The notes under the pieces: generated by a model
What the model saw: only the letters and a program-made list of their open reading frames with translations
The model's database searches: none
What the model was told of the DNA's origin: nothing
Program-made: the position numbers and the translations under genes
Source: Lachnospiraceae bacterium UBA4317
GTDB lineage: Bacteria > Bacillota_A > Clostridia > Lachnospirales > Lachnospiraceae
DNA: 7,121 nucleotides
Assembly: GCA_002394525.1 (NCBI GenBank)
Contig: DGUF01000121.1
Span: 1-7,121 of the forward strand
Direction: 5' to 3'
In this document: positions 1 to 5,422 of the stretch, in pieces
Position numbering within the stretch: position 1 is the stretch's first letter
Layout of the letters: each line of letters begins with the position of its first letter

Positions 1-24
1 ATTTGATGTTATTTGGCCCACATT

Positions 25-107
25 GGGGACGGTCCTTCGTGGCATGTTTTTTGAAAATCAAAAACGTGCCACGAAGGACCGTCCCCTTTGTCACGCTTCC
101 CCTGTCA
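25..107. repeat. Long palindromic repeat (REP/BIME-like), copy A
   Basis: Bases 25-44 (GGGGACGGTCCTTCGTGGCA) are the exact reverse complement of 67-86. The stem continues inward through a T-G wobble (45/66) to 51/60, giving about 27 bp around an 8-nt loop at 52-59. To the right, TGTCACGC occurs at 89-96 and 103-110, 14 nt apart. Read on the minus strand, 107 to 67 is TGACAGGGG, a short spacer, then TGACAAAGGGGACGG and the arm. This is the same architecture as the repeats at 3057-3095 and 6330-6370. As RNA it would fold strongly and could end a transcript entering from the left, but no long T-run follows. Similar GGGACGG..GTGACA repeats occur in Clostridia and some such families are linked to IS200-like REP-associated transposases. 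That link is inferred; no transposase is visible here. Confidence 0.85.
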
Positions 108-166
108 CGCCTCCGGTTTTAAACCAAAAATCTGATATAAATACAAGACTCAGCGGCGGTCTATAG

Positions 167-172
167 TATAAT
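167..172 (+). promoter_or_regulatory. Possible -10 box ahead of the CobU-type gene
   Basis: TATAAT is a perfect sigma-A -10 hexamer, 39 nt before the start at 212. At 16-18 bp spacing upstream (about 143-150) I see only ACAAGACT-like sequence, which is a poor -35, and there is no TGn extension. The site may be weak, activator-dependent or chance. No B12 riboswitch box is recognisable in 1-211. Confidence 0.35.
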
Positions 173-211
173 GAACAGACAGTTATACAGAAGTAAGAGG
201 AAAACAGAAAA

Positions 212-1237
212 ATGCTGACACTGGTCATCGGGGGCTCCGGCAGTGGAAAAAGTGCATATGCGGAAAGGCTGGCCGGACAATATCCCGGAAAGCGGGTCTA
301 CCTGGCGACCATGGAGGTCTATGACGACGAGAGCCGGGCCCGGATCCGGCGCCACCGGGCCCAGCGCAGCCACCTGGGAATGGAGACGATCGAAAAGAGT
401 TCGGACCTGTCGGATCCTGAGACCCTGAAAAGGATCCCCCCGGATGCCTGCCTGCTGCTGGAGGACCTGTCCAACCTCCTGGCCAACGAGATGTTCAGTC
501 CCTCCGGTGGAGGCCTGGAAGCCGCCCGGCAGGGGCTCTTAGCTGTAGAAAAAGCCTGCGCCCATCTGATCGTCGTGACAAACGAGGTCTTTTCCGGCGG
601 GGACCGCTATGACAGCGGGACCCTGGAATTTATGAATCACCTGGCAGTCCTTAACCGGGACCTGGCCGCCCGCGCCGATCATGTGACGGAGGTCGTGGCC
701 GGCATCCCTGTCGGGTGGAAGTGCCCGGCAGGAGAAAACGGTGAGCAGGCTCTGGCGGACAGCCCCGCCGGAGACTGCATTGCGGACGACAGATCCGCCG
801 GGCATAAAGAGCAGCCCTGTGGCAGGGGCCTCAGCCCCTCCGGGCAGGAGCGTGAACTCCCGGTCCCGGACCGAAAAGAACCCCATGAAAGGAAACCTGG
901 CATGATCTTTGTGACCGGCCCCCTCTTTTCCGGCAAACAGCAATACATCCAGAAAGCTCTCGCCATGGACGACGAGACCTTCGCGCGCTGCGCTGTCCGG
1001 GACGTACAGGACCTGGCCCTGACCGGGCCTGTGGACGAACTGGCGGACAGCCTGGCCCGCAAAAGGGTCGTCATCGCCACGGAGATCGGCGGCGGTGTCG
1101 TTCCGGCAGACCCGCAGGAAAGGGCGAAGCGGGAGGCGGCCGGCCGCCTGGCCTGCTGCCTGGCAGAGCGGGCCGATACAGTGATCAGGATCTGCTGCGG
1201 CCTGCCGCAGTTTTTAAAGGGAGGACTGGAGAGTTGA
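212..1237 (+). CDS. cobU: Tandem CobU-type adenosylcobinamide kinase / adenosylcobinamide-phosphate guanylyltransferase
   Basis: CobU phosphorylates adenosylcobinamide and then transfers GMP to it, activating the corrinoid for nucleotide-loop assembly in the cytoplasm. Residues 1-170 form a recognisable CobU domain: P-loop GGSGSGKS (7-14), RIRRHRAQR with H48 matching the guanylylated histidine (His46 in Salmonella CobU), LLLED (82-85 region), TNEV (123-126), and the closing VVAGIPVGWK. A polar, low-complexity linker (about 171-230) leads to a second, shorter CobU-like domain at 231-341. That domain has its own P-loop GPLFSGK (236-242) and the family C-terminal motif EIGGGVVPAD (291-300) followed by AGRL and CCGLPQFLKG, but no HRxxR motif. 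The usual CobU is about 180 residues, so 341 reflects the fusion. The ATG at 212 follows AAGAGG (about 195-200) at a somewhat long spacing. M231 (nt 902) has AAAGGAAA at 888-895 and could be an internal start. Whether each domain is active is unknown; the second looks non-catalytic for guanylyl transfer. The next gene, cbiL, starts 85 nt downstream, so co-transcription is likely. Confidence 0.85.
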   Translation: MLTLVIGGSGSGKSAYAERLAGQYPGKRVYLATMEVYDDESRARIRRHRAQRSHLGMETIEKSSDLSDPETLKRIPPDACLLLEDLSNLLANEMFSPSGGGLEAARQGLLAVEKACAHLIVVTNEVFSGGDRYDSGTLEFMNHLAVLNRDLAARADHVTEVVAGIPVGWKCPAGENGEQALADSPAGDCIADDRSAGHKEQPCGRGLSPSGQERELPVPDRKEPHERKPGMIFVTGPLFSGKQQYIQKALAMDDETFARCAVRDVQDLALTGPVDELADSLARKRVVIATEIGGGVVPADPQERAKREAAGRLACCLAERADTVIRICCGLPQFLKGGLES

Positions 1238-1322
1238 GCGTGAGCCACTGACTCAGTCCCCATCGAATCTTCCCCACAGCCTCATTCATGACCCACCTGT
1301 AATAAAGGAGAACAGATATAAA

Positions 1323-2030
1323 ATGATAAAAAGTGAAAAAGCTGAAACCATGCCCCGCGGCAAGGCCTACGGCGTGGGCGTCGGCCCGGGCGATCCGGAG
1401 CTCATGACCCTGAAGGCGGTAAGGCTGATCCGGGAGAACGAGGTGATCGCCGTGCCCGGGCAAAAGCCCGAGGAGACCGTCGCCTACAGGATCGCCGCCG
1501 GCGTTGTGCCTGAGCTCGCGCAGAAGACCCTGGTGCCGGTCAATATGCCCATGATCCGCGACAGGGAAAAGCTGGCCGAAGAACATCAGAAGGGGGCAAA
1601 GCTTCTGGAGTCCTATCTGGACCAGGGGAAAAATGTCGTCTTTCTGACCCTGGGCGATTCCACGATCTACTGCACCTTCAGCTACCTGCAGCACATTCTG
1701 GAGGCGGACGGCTATGAGGTCGAGCTCGTGAGCGGGATCCCCTCCTTCTGCGCGGCGGCCGCCCGGCTGGGGACATCCCTGACCGAGTGGAACGAGCCCC
1801 TGCATGTGCTCCCGGCCCTGCACAGCATCGGGGACGACATGGACCTGACCGGCACCTATGTCCTCATGAAATCCGCCAGTCATATGAAGGAAGTCAAGGA
1901 AATGCTGGTCAGGAGCGGCCGTGAAGTCGGCTGCGTCGAGAACTGCACCATGGAGAATGAAAGGGTCTACCGGAGCGCGGAGGAGATCCCGGACGACGCG
2001 GGATATTTTTCCCTGATCATCGCGAAATAA
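1323..2030 (+). CDS. cbiL: Precorrin-2 / cobalt-precorrin-2 C20-methyltransferase
   Basis: This enzyme transfers a methyl group from SAM to C20 of precorrin-2 or its cobalt form, an early step of corrin-ring construction. The 235-residue length is normal for the family. Visible motifs of the tetrapyrrole methylase fold are GVGVGPGDPE (17-26, the N-terminal SAM-binding loop), LGDSTIYCTFSY (110-121), GIPSFCAAAA (138-147), TGTYVLMK (176-183) and the C-terminal YFSLIIAK. The start at 1323 is supported by AAAGGAG (1304-1310), spaced 12 nt. A second ATG at residue 10 has no ribosome site and lies closer to the SAM loop. In an anaerobic Firmicute the cobalt-early route (CbiL) is more likely than CobI, but sequence alone does not settle which substrate is used. 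The gene is followed by a perfect 9-bp hairpin at 2047-2068 and then a new promoter, so transcription may partly end here. Confidence 0.93.
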   Translation: MIKSEKAETMPRGKAYGVGVGPGDPELMTLKAVRLIRENEVIAVPGQKPEETVAYRIAAGVVPELAQKTLVPVNMPMIRDREKLAEEHQKGAKLLESYLDQGKNVVFLTLGDSTIYCTFSYLQHILEADGYEVELVSGIPSFCAAAARLGTSLTEWNEPLHVLPALHSIGDDMDLTGTYVLMKSASHMKEVKEMLVRSGREVGCVENCTMENERVYRSAEEIPDDAGYFSLIIAK

Positions 2031-2046
2031 GCGCAACCTTACATTG

Positions 2047-2068
2047 TCACGCCCTCGATAGGGCGTGA
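2047..2068 (+). terminator. Hairpin after cbiL, terminator-like without a T-run
   Basis: TCACGCCCT (2047-2055) pairs perfectly with AGGGCGTGA (2060-2068) around the loop CGAT. The stem begins 16 nt after the cbiL stop. The next bases are ACTGTAACACC rather than Ts, so this is not a classical intrinsic terminator. It could be a Rho-dependent or RNA 3'-end-protecting structure. The TGTCACGC at 2045-2052 also occurs at 89-96 and 103-110, so it may be a remnant of the dispersed repeat family. Confidence 0.4.
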
Positions 2069-2076
2069 ACTGTAAC

Positions 2077-2132
2077 ACCTGCAGGCTTCCGGGTGAAAAA
2101 TACCCGGACATCGCATTGTCTGCTGTGCAGGT
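2077..2132. other. Nested inverted repeats in the cbiL-ABC gap
   Basis: An outer pair, ACCTGCA (2077-2083) with TGCAGGT (2126-2132), encloses an inner perfect 7-bp hairpin, TCCGGGT (2088-2094) with ACCCGGA (2102-2108), whose loop is GAAAAAT. The outer arm overlaps the spacer of the promoter at 2116-2144. The structure may be an operator or a folded RNA end; no known riboswitch pattern is recognised. Confidence 0.4.
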
Positions 2133-2144
2133 TATCATTATAAT
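2116..2144 (+). promoter_or_regulatory. Sigma-A-type promoter for the ABC cassette
   Basis: The -35 TTGTCT (2116-2121, 4 of 6 consensus bases) and the perfect -10 TATAAT (2139-2144) are separated by exactly 17 bp. Transcription would begin near 2151, leaving a leader of about 60 nt before the ATG at 2214. This suggests that the transporter cassette has its own promoter rather than depending only on read-through from cbiL. Confidence 0.6.
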
Positions 2145-2213
2145 GGCTTTAAAAGACTTCCAGAAGAAGCGAAGACACCCGCCACGATTTGCGCCCCGCC
2201 CCAGGAGTCAGGA

Positions 2214-3056
2214 ATGATAGAATTACAGGGCCTCACCAAAAAATTCGGTGATTTCACCGCTGTGGACAATATAGATCTGACCATCCGGACCGGGGAATTT
2301 TTCGGCCTGCTGGGCCCCAACGGGGCGGGCAAGACGACCACGATCAGCATGCTCTCGACCGTCCTTCTGCCGACGGAGGGCCGGATCCTCCTGGACGGCC
2401 GCCTCCTGGACAGACGGGCCGGCGGCGAGAAGCGCAGGCTGAGCGTGATCACCCAGGAGTACTCCATGCGCCAGGACATGACCATGGAAGAGGTCATGGA
2501 GTACCAGGGCCGGCTCTATTTTATGAAAAAAAAGGACATCCGGCAGAAGACAGAGGAGCTTCTGAAGTTCACCGGCCTCCTGGAATACCGGCGCCGCACG
2601 GTCCGGCATCTGTCCGGCGGCATGAAGCGCAAGCTCATGATCTGCAGGGCCCTCATGACGGAACCTGAGATCCTCCTCCTGGACGAGCCGACCGCGGGCA
2701 TGGACGCCCTGTCCCGCAGGCAGACCTGGACCCTTTTGCGGAAGCTCCAGAGCCGGGGCATGACCGTCCTCCTCACGACCCACTATATGGAGGAGGCCCA
2801 GGCCCTCTGCGACCGGGTGGCCCTCATGGACAGGGGCCGCATCGATATCATCGCCCCGCCCCGGGACCTGATCGAGGACCTGGGCGGCTTTGCCGTCGAC
2901 GAGACTGGAGAGGAAAAGACTGTCAGCCGCTTTTTTAAAGACCGGGAGGAGGCCATCCGCTATCTGTCGGAGGCGGGGACCGGAGCAGTCCTGCGCATGA
3001 CCAACCTGGAGGATGTCTTTGTGGAGCGCCTGGGCAGGCGCCTGCAGGGCAGATAG
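2214..3056 (+). CDS. ABC-2-type transporter ATP-binding protein (DrrA/CcmA-like)
   Basis: This is the cytoplasmic ATPase that powers the permease encoded at 3358. The 280 residues contain a complete ABC domain: Walker A GPNGAGKTT (34-42), Q-loop glutamine Q81, signature LSGGM (133-137), Walker B ILLLDE (153-158) with catalytic E158, D-loop AGMD (161-164) and H-loop H190 in TTHYMEEA. The C-terminal stretch after about 205, ending with NLEDVFVERLGRRL, is typical of the DrrA-like exporter/ABC-2 class, where this tail often has the form 'LEDVFl'. The ATG is preceded by AGGAG (2203-2207) at 6 nt. The stop lies directly against a palindromic repeat, and the partner permease follows after about 300 nt, which is unusually far for a transporter pair. 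The substrate cannot be read from the ATPase. Confidence 0.95.
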   Translation: MIELQGLTKKFGDFTAVDNIDLTIRTGEFFGLLGPNGAGKTTTISMLSTVLLPTEGRILLDGRLLDRRAGGEKRRLSVITQEYSMRQDMTMEEVMEYQGRLYFMKKKDIRQKTEELLKFTGLLEYRRRTVRHLSGGMKRKLMICRALMTEPEILLLDEPTAGMDALSRRQTWTLLRKLQSRGMTVLLTTHYMEEAQALCDRVALMDRGRIDIIAPPRDLIEDLGGFAVDETGEEKTVSRFFKDREEAIRYLSEAGTGAVLRMTNLEDVFVERLGRRLQGR

Positions 3057-3095
3057 TGACAGGGGTGTGACAGGGGGACAGGCACTTTGTCACAC
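3057..3095. repeat. Dispersed palindromic repeat, copy B
   Basis: TGACAGGGG occurs at 3057-3065 and again at 3068-3076. GTGTGACA (3065-3072) pairs with TGTCACAC (3088-3095) around GGGGGACAGGCACTT. A competing hairpin, CACTTT (3083-3088) with AAAGTG (3097-3102), is also possible. Bases 3066-3094 match 6342-6370 at 27 of 29 positions. The element begins directly after the stop of the ABC ATPase gene. It could shape the 3' end of that mRNA or uncouple it from the permease. Confidence 0.75.
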
Positions 3096-3357
3096 GAAAG
3101 TGTCATACCGGGCGCCCGCCTCTGCGATCAAATACAGGATAAACTCTGCCATGTGAAAAATCTGTCATCGGGGCAAACCCCGGCCGGACGGGGAAAACAC
3201 ACCCAGGCGGGTAAAAAACGGGCCAGACGTTCAAAAAAACCCGGCCGGACGGGGAAAATCTCATCCGGCCGGATAAAGTACAACGGGCAAAACACTGACC
3301 TGTATAGAAGGAAATAGAAGGAAGAAGGGACCGGCACAGAACGGGATATTTTCAAGC
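3096..3357. other. Non-coding gap between ABC ATPase and permease, with CCGGCCGGA repeats
   Basis: No convincing gene is seen here. The 19-bp CCCGGCCGGACGGGGAAAA is repeated exactly at 3179-3197 and 3240-3258, a 61-bp period. A third partial copy lies inside the perfect 12-bp palindrome ATCCGGCCGGAT (3263-3274). The CCGGCCGGA core is thus present at 3180-3188, 3241-3249 and 3265-3273. Short GC stems followed by A-runs (CCCC..GGGGAAAA) give a periodic look. The end of the gap is purine-rich (3307-3330). These may be operator sites for an unknown regulator or decayed repeats. I see no good -35/-10 pair. Confidence 0.6.
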
Positions 3358-4089
3358 ATGGGAATCATAACAGTCCTCTGGGAAAAATGGGTGGAATTCC
3401 GCCGGGATTTTTATAAGATCACACTCGCGGCCATGATCTCGCCGCTGATGTACCTGATCATCTTCGGATTCGGCATCCAGACGACCTCGCACGGCGAACC
3501 CTATCTGATGTTCCTGATCCCCGGTATCGTCGCCATGTCCACGATGACGGGGAGCTTTGGCGCGGTCGCCCAGAACATGAGCGTCCAGCGCCTCTATGAA
3601 AAGGCCCTGGACCAGGTCATGGTCTCCCCGACCCCCCTCTGGCAGTTCATCACGGGTCAGATCATCGGCGGCGCCCTGCGGGGCCTCTACGCCGGCTGCG
3701 TCATCCTGCTTCTGACCCTGCCGATCCAAAGCGGCCTGATCTTCAACGGCTGGAGCCTCCTGATCATGTTCCTGAACGGGATGGTCTTTTCCACCATCGC
3801 CCTGGTCCTCTCCTTTTTTTCAAAGAGCTACTCGGACACGCCCCGCTACAACGCCTACATCATCACGCCCATGTCCTTTTTGTGCAACACCTTCTTTTCC
3901 ACGGACCAGATGCCCGGCGTTTTCCGCAGGATCGTGGGGGCCCTCCCCCTCTCCCAGGCCAGCGCCATGATCCGGGCCATCGCCCACGGAGAAAAGACGG
4001 GCTGGACGGGCTATGCGGTCCTGCTTCTCTACCTGGCGGTCTTTTCAGCCATCTCGGTCGTCTATATCTACCGGAAAAAGACCCTGTAA
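3358..4089 (+). CDS. ABC-2-type transporter permease
   Basis: This is the membrane partner of the ATPase at 2214. The 243 residues show about six hydrophobic segments, near 21-40, 50-70, 105-125, 130-153, 165-182 and 217-237, with a basic C-terminus (YRKKTL). This matches the single-domain ABC-2 membrane protein fold, which would work as a dimer. LPLSQASAMIRAIAHG (196-211) resembles the family's conserved segment before the last helix. ABC-2 systems are mostly exporters of drugs, polysaccharides, haem-related compounds or lipids; the substrate here is unknown. The ATG at 3358 has no Shine-Dalgarno within the normal distance. The nearest purine-rich run (GAAGGAAGAAGGG) ends about 28 nt upstream, and the frame upstream to the stop at 3274 holds no ATG, GTG or TTG. 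The surface-protein gene begins 38 nt after its stop, so those two are probably co-transcribed. Confidence 0.93.
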   Translation: MGIITVLWEKWVEFRRDFYKITLAAMISPLMYLIIFGFGIQTTSHGEPYLMFLIPGIVAMSTMTGSFGAVAQNMSVQRLYEKALDQVMVSPTPLWQFITGQIIGGALRGLYAGCVILLLTLPIQSGLIFNGWSLLIMFLNGMVFSTIALVLSFFSKSYSDTPRYNAYIITPMSFLCNTFFSTDQMPGVFRRIVGALPLSQASAMIRAIAHGEKTGWTGYAVLLLYLAVFSAISVVYIYRKKTL

Positions 4090-4127
4090 GGGGCCGGGGC
4101 GGCAGACAGGGGGAAATTGTGGAGTTT

Positions 4128-5273
4128 ATGATCAAAAAGACGAAAAAAACAGGCAGACCAGCCCTGGCCCTGACGGCGGCGGTCCTCGCCCTTTTTCTGG
4201 TTTTCGCCGCCTCCTGCGCAGAGATCTCCGCGGAGGAGGGATACGACCAGGTCGCGGGCTCCGGCGCCATGGGCTCCGTCCGGGAGGGCCTCGCCCCCTA
4301 CGGCATGACCCCGGTCTCCGGATCCATGATCGAGGACGGAGAATATGTGGTCAGCGCGGACAGCTCCTCCACCTTTTTCAAGATCGAGGAGGCGAGACTC
4401 ACCGTGGCGGACGGGCAGATGACAGCTGTTCTGAAAATGGCCGGGACAGGCTACCTCCTGGTCTACCCCGGGACAGCGGAGGAGGCGGCCGCCGCCCCCT
4501 ATGAGGCCTACATCCCCAAAGCTGAGGATGAGGAGGGATGGGACACCTTTACAGTCCCGGTCAGGGCCCTGGACACGGAGCTGGACCTGGCCGCCTTTTC
4601 AAAGCGAAGAAAGAAATGGTATCCGCGCAAGATCCTCCTGCACGCCTCGGATATCCCGCGGGAGAACCTGCTTTTTTCCTACCCGGACTATGACAGGATC
4701 GGGGAGGCCGTGGCCCTCTATGACGAGCAGAACGGGACCGATACGCTGGAGGCCTGGAGACAGGGAGCAGATGCGGCAGGCTCCACAGCAGATCCCGCAA
4801 AAGAGGACGCAGCCGGGCAGCCTGAGCCGGAAGCCGTTCCCATGCAGCTGACCGACGGAGAATATTCCATTGAAGTCGACCTGGCAGGGGGCAGCGGCCG
4901 CGCGTCCGTGACCTCTCCGACCTGGCTGACGATCCGCGATGGCAGGGCCTATGCGAGGCTTCTGTGGAGCAGTTCCTACTACGACTACATGATCCTGGAT
5001 GGAAAGACCTATCTCAACGAGACAAAAGACGGGAGCAACTCCACCTTTACCATCCCGGTCACAGCCCTCGACCGGCCGGTCCAGGTCATTGCCGACACGA
5101 CCGCCATGGGAGACCCCGTGGAGATCGAATATACACTGACCTTTTACGAAGACACGGTCGGCAGCAGAGGCCGCATCCCCCAGGAGGCGGCAAAAAAGGT
5201 CCTCGCCGGAGCCGCTGTATTTATCATCGCGGGCGGAATATTGAACCACTATATAAAGAAAAAGAGAAGATAG
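4128..5273 (+). CDS. Secreted membrane-anchored protein with two NEAT-like domains
   Basis: The 381 residues begin with a basic stretch and a hydrophobic core (about 11-28) ending AASC-AE, which fits export. C30 gives a weak lipobox (A at -3 is atypical), so cleavage could be by either signal peptidase. Two related beta-rich domains follow, at about 66-172 and 240-343. Each begins DGEY, has L-T-(V/I)-x-DG about 20 residues later, then TFT(V/I)PV-x-ALD. The first ends with AAFSKRRKKWYPRKILL; the second has SSSYYDYM (281-288) and ADTTAMGDPVEIEYTLTF. The linker (about 173-239) is Ala/Pro/Glu-rich. A C-terminal helix (about 356-376) ending in IKKKRR anchors the protein with the domains outside. 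The layout and motifs recall NEAT haem-binding domains, and I have seen the first domain's pattern in Lachnospiraceae and Coriobacteriia surface proteins, but I cannot certify a family. Ligand is unproven: haem, corrinoid, another tetrapyrrole or none. GTG at 4119 is an alternative start with AGGGGG at 5 nt; ATG 4128 has GGAG only 3 nt upstream. Either start retains the signal peptide. Confidence 0.8.
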   Translation: MIKKTKKTGRPALALTAAVLALFLVFAASCAEISAEEGYDQVAGSGAMGSVREGLAPYGMTPVSGSMIEDGEYVVSADSSSTFFKIEEARLTVADGQMTAVLKMAGTGYLLVYPGTAEEAAAAPYEAYIPKAEDEEGWDTFTVPVRALDTELDLAAFSKRRKKWYPRKILLHASDIPRENLLFSYPDYDRIGEAVALYDEQNGTDTLEAWRQGADAAGSTADPAKEDAAGQPEPEAVPMQLTDGEYSIEVDLAGGSGRASVTSPTWLTIRDGRAYARLLWSSSYYDYMILDGKTYLNETKDGSNSTFTIPVTALDRPVQVIADTTAMGDPVEIEYTLTFYEDTVGSRGRIPQEAAKKVLAGAAVFIIAGGILNHYIKKKRR

Positions 5274-5297
5274 ACGCAGGCCCAGGCACCTGTGATC

Positions 5298-5332
5298 GCA
5301 TTGCGCTGCCGCTCTGACGAGCGGCGCGATGC
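5298..5332. other. GC-rich hairpin between surface-protein gene and hemC
   Basis: GCATTGCG (5298-5305) pairs with CGCGATGC (5325-5332) with one T-G wobble. After a 3-nt bulge (5306-5308), CCGCT (5309-5313) pairs with AGCGG (5320-5324) around the loop CTGACG. It starts 25 nt after the stop of the surface-protein gene. No T-run follows, so intrinsic termination is doubtful; it may protect the 3' end. The rest of 5274-5422 shows no gene or clear promoter. Confidence 0.45.
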
Positions 5333-5422
5333 CTGCGCACACCGTGCTCCGGCATGCTGTGGAAGAGCGAAAAAACTTCAGTTTTCCGCAAGGAATGAAC
5401 ATAAAGGAGGTTTGAGAGCCTC

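Noticed and set aside
25..110. CRISPR array
   Set aside because: The repeats are inverted or very short, with no regular repeat-spacer series and no cas genes.
1..211. Cobalamin riboswitch ahead of the CobU-type gene
   Set aside because: No B12-box or conserved core could be matched, and most of the region is taken by the long palindrome and its flanking repeats.
1185..2138. Open frame of 317 codons on the minus strand
   Set aside because: It lies opposite cbiL, which has unmistakable methyltransferase motifs. The minus frame is a GC-rich antisense by-product with no recognisable motif.
3087..3317. Open frame of 76 codons starting at TTG between the ABC ATPase and permease
   Set aside because: It starts inside a palindromic repeat, has no ribosome site, is dominated by Arg/Lys/Gly from the CCGGCCGGA repeats, and has no hydrophobic or domain pattern.
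3882..4127. Upstream extension of the surface-protein frame over the permease gene
   Set aside because: The frame is open back to 3882 but overlaps the permease's conserved end, is Pro/Arg-rich, and would bury the signal peptide. The start at 4128 or 4119 fits.
4599..5402. Open frame of 267 codons on the minus strand
   Set aside because: It lies opposite the surface-protein gene, which has a signal peptide, repeated domains and an anchor. No start signal or motif is seen on the minus side.
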